Positions 3,911 through 6,160 of a DNA stretch of 6,160 nucleotides are shown in pieces. Position 1 is the first letter of the stretch. Each line of letters opens with the position of its first letter. The position numbers were made by a program, and so were the translations under genes. The notes under the pieces were generated by a model that ran no database searches, was not told the origin of the DNA, and saw only the letters and a program-made list of their open reading frames with translations. The stretch is from Thermoleophilaceae bacterium (GTDB lineage: Bacteria; Actinomycetota; Thermoleophilia; Solirubrobacterales; Thermoleophilaceae): contig JACCZR010000050.1 of NCBI GenBank assembly GCA_013695855.1, forward strand, positions 1 to 6,160. The letters are read 5' to 3'.

Positions 3911-5231
3911 GCCAGCGAGAGCCCCTGCCGCGCTGCGCGGCGAGTACGTGCTGCGCAGCGTCGCCGAGCGCGGTGTGCGCTTCGTGCGGCTCTGGTTCGT
4001 CGACGTGCTGGGGCTGCTCAAGAGCTTCGCGATCCCGGTCTCCGAGCTCGAGGTGGCGCTCGAGGAGGGGGTCTCGCTCGACGGCTCGTCACTCGAGGGC
4101 AGCGCGCGTCTGCGCGAGCGCGATGCGATCGCCCACCCCGACCCGGCGAGCTTCCAGGTGCTCCCCTGGCGGCCGGACTCGGTCGTGGCGCGCATGTTCT
4201 GCGACGTGCGCCTGCCCGACGGCGCGCCCTACCCGGCCGACTCGCGCCATGTGCTGCGGCGGGTGCTCGGCCAGGCGGCTGAGCTGGGCTACAGCTTCCA
4301 GGTCGGCCCGGAAATCGAGTTCTTCCTCTTCGCCGAGCCCGGCGACGGGGAGGAGCCGAGCCCGCTCGACGACGGCGCCTACTTCGACCTCACGCCGCTC
4401 GACGTGGGCAGCGACTTCCGCAGGCGGACGATCGAGCACGTCGAGCAGATGGGGATCCCCGTCAAGGCCTCCCACCATGAGGTGGGACCTTCCCAGCACG
4501 AGATGGACCTCAGCCACACCGACGCCCTCTCGATGGCCGACTCGGTGACGACCTTCAGGCTCGCTGTCAAGGAGGTCGCGCACGAGCTCGGCATCTACGC
4601 CACCTTCATGCCCAAGCCGCTCGAGGGGGCAGCCGGCTCGGGCATGCACCTGCACTGCTCCCTGTTCGACCACGATGGGAACGCGTTCTGGAGCCCGGAA
4701 GCCGGCGAGCCCCTGTCGCCGACAGGGCGGGCTTTCCTCGCCGGTGTGCTCGCCCACGCACCCGAGCTGACCGCGGTCACCAACCAGTGGGTCAACTCCT
4801 ACAAGCGCCTCGCGGCGGGGTTCGAGGCGCCGGAGGCGGTTGAGTGGGCACGCCGCGGCAACGGGTCACTGGTGCGCATACCGTCGAGCCGGCCTGACAA
4901 GGAGGTGGCGGCGCGGATCGAGCTGCGCTCGCCCGACCCGGCGTGCAACCCCTACCTGGCCTTCGCGCTGATCCTCGCCGCCGGGCTGCGCGGCCTCGAG
5001 CGCGGCTACCAACCCCCCGCCGAGAGCAACGGACAGCCGCTTGAGGGGGCGGCGCGCCTGCCGCGCGATCTGCGCGAGGCGACCGACCTGTTCGACGGCT
5101 CCGACCTCGCGCGCGAGACGCTGGGCGACACGATCTGCGACGCGTTCCTGCGCAACAAGCGCCGCGAGTGGGAGGACTTTCGCCGCACCGTGACCGAGTT
5201 CGAGCGCTCCCGCCTGCTGCGGCTTCTCTGA
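3897..5231 (+). CDS. glnA: Glutamine synthetase, type I, non-adenylylated form
   Basis: It makes glutamine from glutamate, ammonium and ATP, and the enzyme is a cytosolic dodecamer. The 444 residues carry the N-terminal beta-grasp with LDGSSLEG (61-68), which brings the Asp to the neighbouring active site. Catalytic metal and substrate motifs follow: GPEIEFFLF (137-145), EVGPSQHEMDL (195-205), GSGMHLHCSLF (247-257), NSYKRL (300-305) and ARIELRSPDP with NPYLAFA (339-357). Glu310 in the FEAP flap and Arg71 in EGSARLRERD align with the flap Glu and the feedback Arg of the Bacillus-type (GSI-alpha) enzyme. The usual Tyr-containing stretch near 375-390 (NIY/NLYxL-like, adenylylation site in GSI-beta) reads AESNGQPLEGAARLP with no Tyr. 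Regulation by adenylylation is therefore unlikely. A specialised GlnA-like gamma-glutamyl ligase is an alternative. It heads a three-gene run. Confidence 0.9.
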   Translation: MDADAPARAPAALRGEYVLRSVAERGVRFVRLWFVDVLGLLKSFAIPVSELEVALEEGVSLDGSSLEGSARLRERDAIAHPDPASFQVLPWRPDSVVARMFCDVRLPDGAPYPADSRHVLRRVLGQAAELGYSFQVGPEIEFFLFAEPGDGEEPSPLDDGAYFDLTPLDVGSDFRRRTIEHVEQMGIPVKASHHEVGPSQHEMDLSHTDALSMADSVTTFRLAVKEVAHELGIYATFMPKPLEGAAGSGMHLHCSLFDHDGNAFWSPEAGEPLSPTGRAFLAGVLAHAPELTAVTNQWVNSYKRLAAGFEAPEAVEWARRGNGSLVRIPSSRPDKEVAARIELRSPDPACNPYLAFALILAAGLRGLERGYQPPAESNGQPLEGAARLPRDLREATDLFDGSDLARETLGDTICDAFLRNKRREWEDFRRTVTEFERSRLLRLL

Positions 5232-5236
5232 GTGCG

Positions 5237-5923
5237 GTGTCCGACGCCTGGATCTACTCCGAGGACCGTGAGCTGGCAAGCGAGCTGGCGCGAGGCCTCG
5301 CCCGGCTCGGGTTCAGCCCGCGGCGCGTGAGCGTTAACGGCTCGCTGCTGCCTCCCGGCGACGACGAGGGCGCGGCCGCGCGCCGCCCCGGGCTGGTGGT
5401 CGTCGCCGCCCGGGCGCAGGACGACCCGCCCGATGCGCTCGTCGAGCGTCTCGGCGGCCACGAGGACTTGCGCGAGGTGCCGCTCGTGGCTGCGGTCGAT
5501 CCCGAGCACCTCTCGTCGGCGGCGTCGCTCGGGGACTCACACGAGCTGCTCGTGCGCCCGTTCGCGCCCGAGGAGCTCGCCGCGCGCGTGAAGCGGGTGC
5601 GCCGGCGGGCAGACGGCTCAGAGGACGACGACGTGGTGAGGGCCGGGTCGCTCGAGCTCAACGTCGCCACCTATCAGGTGGCGATCGCCGGCGAGCCCGT
5701 GAGCTTCGCCTACATGGAGTACGAGCTGCTGAAATTCCTGATGAGCAACCCGGGCCGGGCGTTCTCGCGCGAGTCGCTGCTGTCGGCCGTGTGGGGCTAC
5801 GACTACTACGGCGGCGCGCGCACGGTGGACGTGCACGTGCGCCGGGTGCGCGCCAAGCTCGGCCACGGGCACGCAGCGCGGATCAAGACGGTGCGCAGCG
5901 TCGGCTACCGCTTCGAGCTGTGA
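5237..5923 (+). CDS. Atypical OmpR/PhoB-family response regulator, GlnR-like
   Basis: A 228-residue transcription regulator. Residues 1-120 form a degenerate receiver domain. The strand that should end in the phosphoacceptor Asp reads GLVVVAARAQDD (52-63) with Ala there, and the conserved Lys-Pro pair is Arg-Pro (LLVRPF, 104-109). Phosphorylation by a kinase is therefore improbable. Residues 133-228 are a canonical winged helix: LNVATYQVAIAGEPVSF, EYELLKFLMSNPGRAFSRE, the recognition segment GGARTVDVHVRRVRAKLG and the closing TVRSVGYRFEL. No sensor kinase is adjacent. It starts at GTG 5237, five bases after the glnA stop, and its TGA overlaps the next GTG. Actinobacterial GlnR is likewise an orphan, phosphorylation-independent OmpR regulator of glnA and nitrate genes, so a GlnR-like nitrogen role is likely but inferred. 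Confidence 0.88.
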   Translation: MSDAWIYSEDRELASELARGLARLGFSPRRVSVNGSLLPPGDDEGAAARRPGLVVVAARAQDDPPDALVERLGGHEDLREVPLVAAVDPEHLSSAASLGDSHELLVRPFAPEELAARVKRVRRRADGSEDDDVVRAGSLELNVATYQVAIAGEPVSFAYMEYELLKFLMSNPGRAFSRESLLSAVWGYDYYGGARTVDVHVRRVRAKLGHGHAARIKTVRSVGYRFEL

Positions 5924-6160
5924 TCGAGCGCGGTCGCTCCAGCTACGAGGGCTTCGCCGCCACGATCAAGCTGGTCGGGACCGGTGCGCGCGGCAGTCGC
6001 GACCTCAGCTTCGGCGAGGCGCGCGAGGCGATGGCCGTGCTGCTCGCCGGCGAGACGAGCGAGGCGCAGGCCGGCGCCTTCCTGATCGCGATGCGCCTGA
6101 AGGGCGAGGCCGCCGCCGAGCTGGCGGGCTTCGCCCAGGCGCTGCGCGAGGCCTCGATGC
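5920..6160 (+). CDS. TrpD2/YbiB-like glycosyltransferase-fold protein, 5' part
   Basis: The frame opens at GTG 5920, overlapping the regulator stop by four bases, and runs off the window after 80 codons. ATIKLVGTGARGSRDLSFGE, AMAVLLAGETSEAQAGAFLI and AMRLKGEAAAELAGFAQALR match the helical N-terminal domain (Glycos_trans_3N) of the anthranilate phosphoribosyltransferase family. The IKxVGxGxxxxRDLS opening and the RLKGE turn are closer to TrpD2/YbiB proteins than to true TrpD. YbiB-type proteins bind nucleic acid rather than make tryptophan and, as I recall, are often found in nitrate/nitrite assimilation loci, which suits the setting. True TrpD cannot be excluded because the glycine-rich PRPP-binding motif lies beyond the window. 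Confidence 0.8.
   Translation, partial: MIERGRSSYEGFAATIKLVGTGARGSRDLSFGEAREAMAVLLAGETSEAQAGAFLIAMRLKGEAAAELAGFAQALREASM

Overview
The window is a GC-rich stretch (third codon positions almost all G or C, GTG starts, short overlaps between genes) typical of an actinobacterium. The gene content, a GSI-type glutamine synthetase followed by an OmpR-type regulator with no phosphoacceptor, and a DUF6457 protein beside mobA, reminds me of the Thermoleophilia/Solirubrobacterales. That placement is inference from memory, not from a search.

Layout. (1) 1-348: the 3' end of a GFA-family (CENP-V/GFA fold) zinc protein. (2) 349-1096: a scrambled zone. An AAA ATPase gene (+ strand) starts inside a striking set of repeats and soon shifts frame and breaks. 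It faces the first 80-odd codons of moeA (- strand), which has lost its 3' part. (3) 1169-3202: an intact molybdenum-cofactor block with mobA (+) convergent on moaA, a small membrane protein and a DUF6457 protein (all -, tightly coupled). (4) 3193-3896: a second scar. It holds the last ~44 codons of an apparent uroporphyrinogen-III synthase (hemD), ending near a perfect 23-bp tandem duplication. Next come an imperfect inverted repeat, a ~30-codon Rieske/NirD-like remnant and an unidentified Cys-containing fragment. (5) 3897-6160: an intact + strand nitrogen operon of glutamine synthetase, an atypical OmpR-family response regulator and the start of a TrpD2/YbiB-like phosphoribosyltransferase-fold protein, joined by a 5-nt gap and a 4-nt overlap.

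How the parts fit. Molybdenum cofactor (moaA, mobA, moeA), a sirohaem-precursor enzyme (hemD), a nitrite-reductase small-subunit remnant (nirD-like) and glutamine synthetase with a GlnR-like regulator are the expected parts of a nitrate-to-glutamine assimilation island. The ammonium-to-glutamine end is intact. The nirD, hemD and moeA pieces are truncated, so the window reads as a nitrate-assimilation locus that has been rearranged and is partly decayed.

I see no CRISPR array, tRNA, rRNA, intact transposase or clearly new multi-gene system. The most unusual signals are the repeats over the ATPase start codon, the hairpin that puts the glnA start codon in its loop, and the repeat-bounded scar between hemD and glnA.
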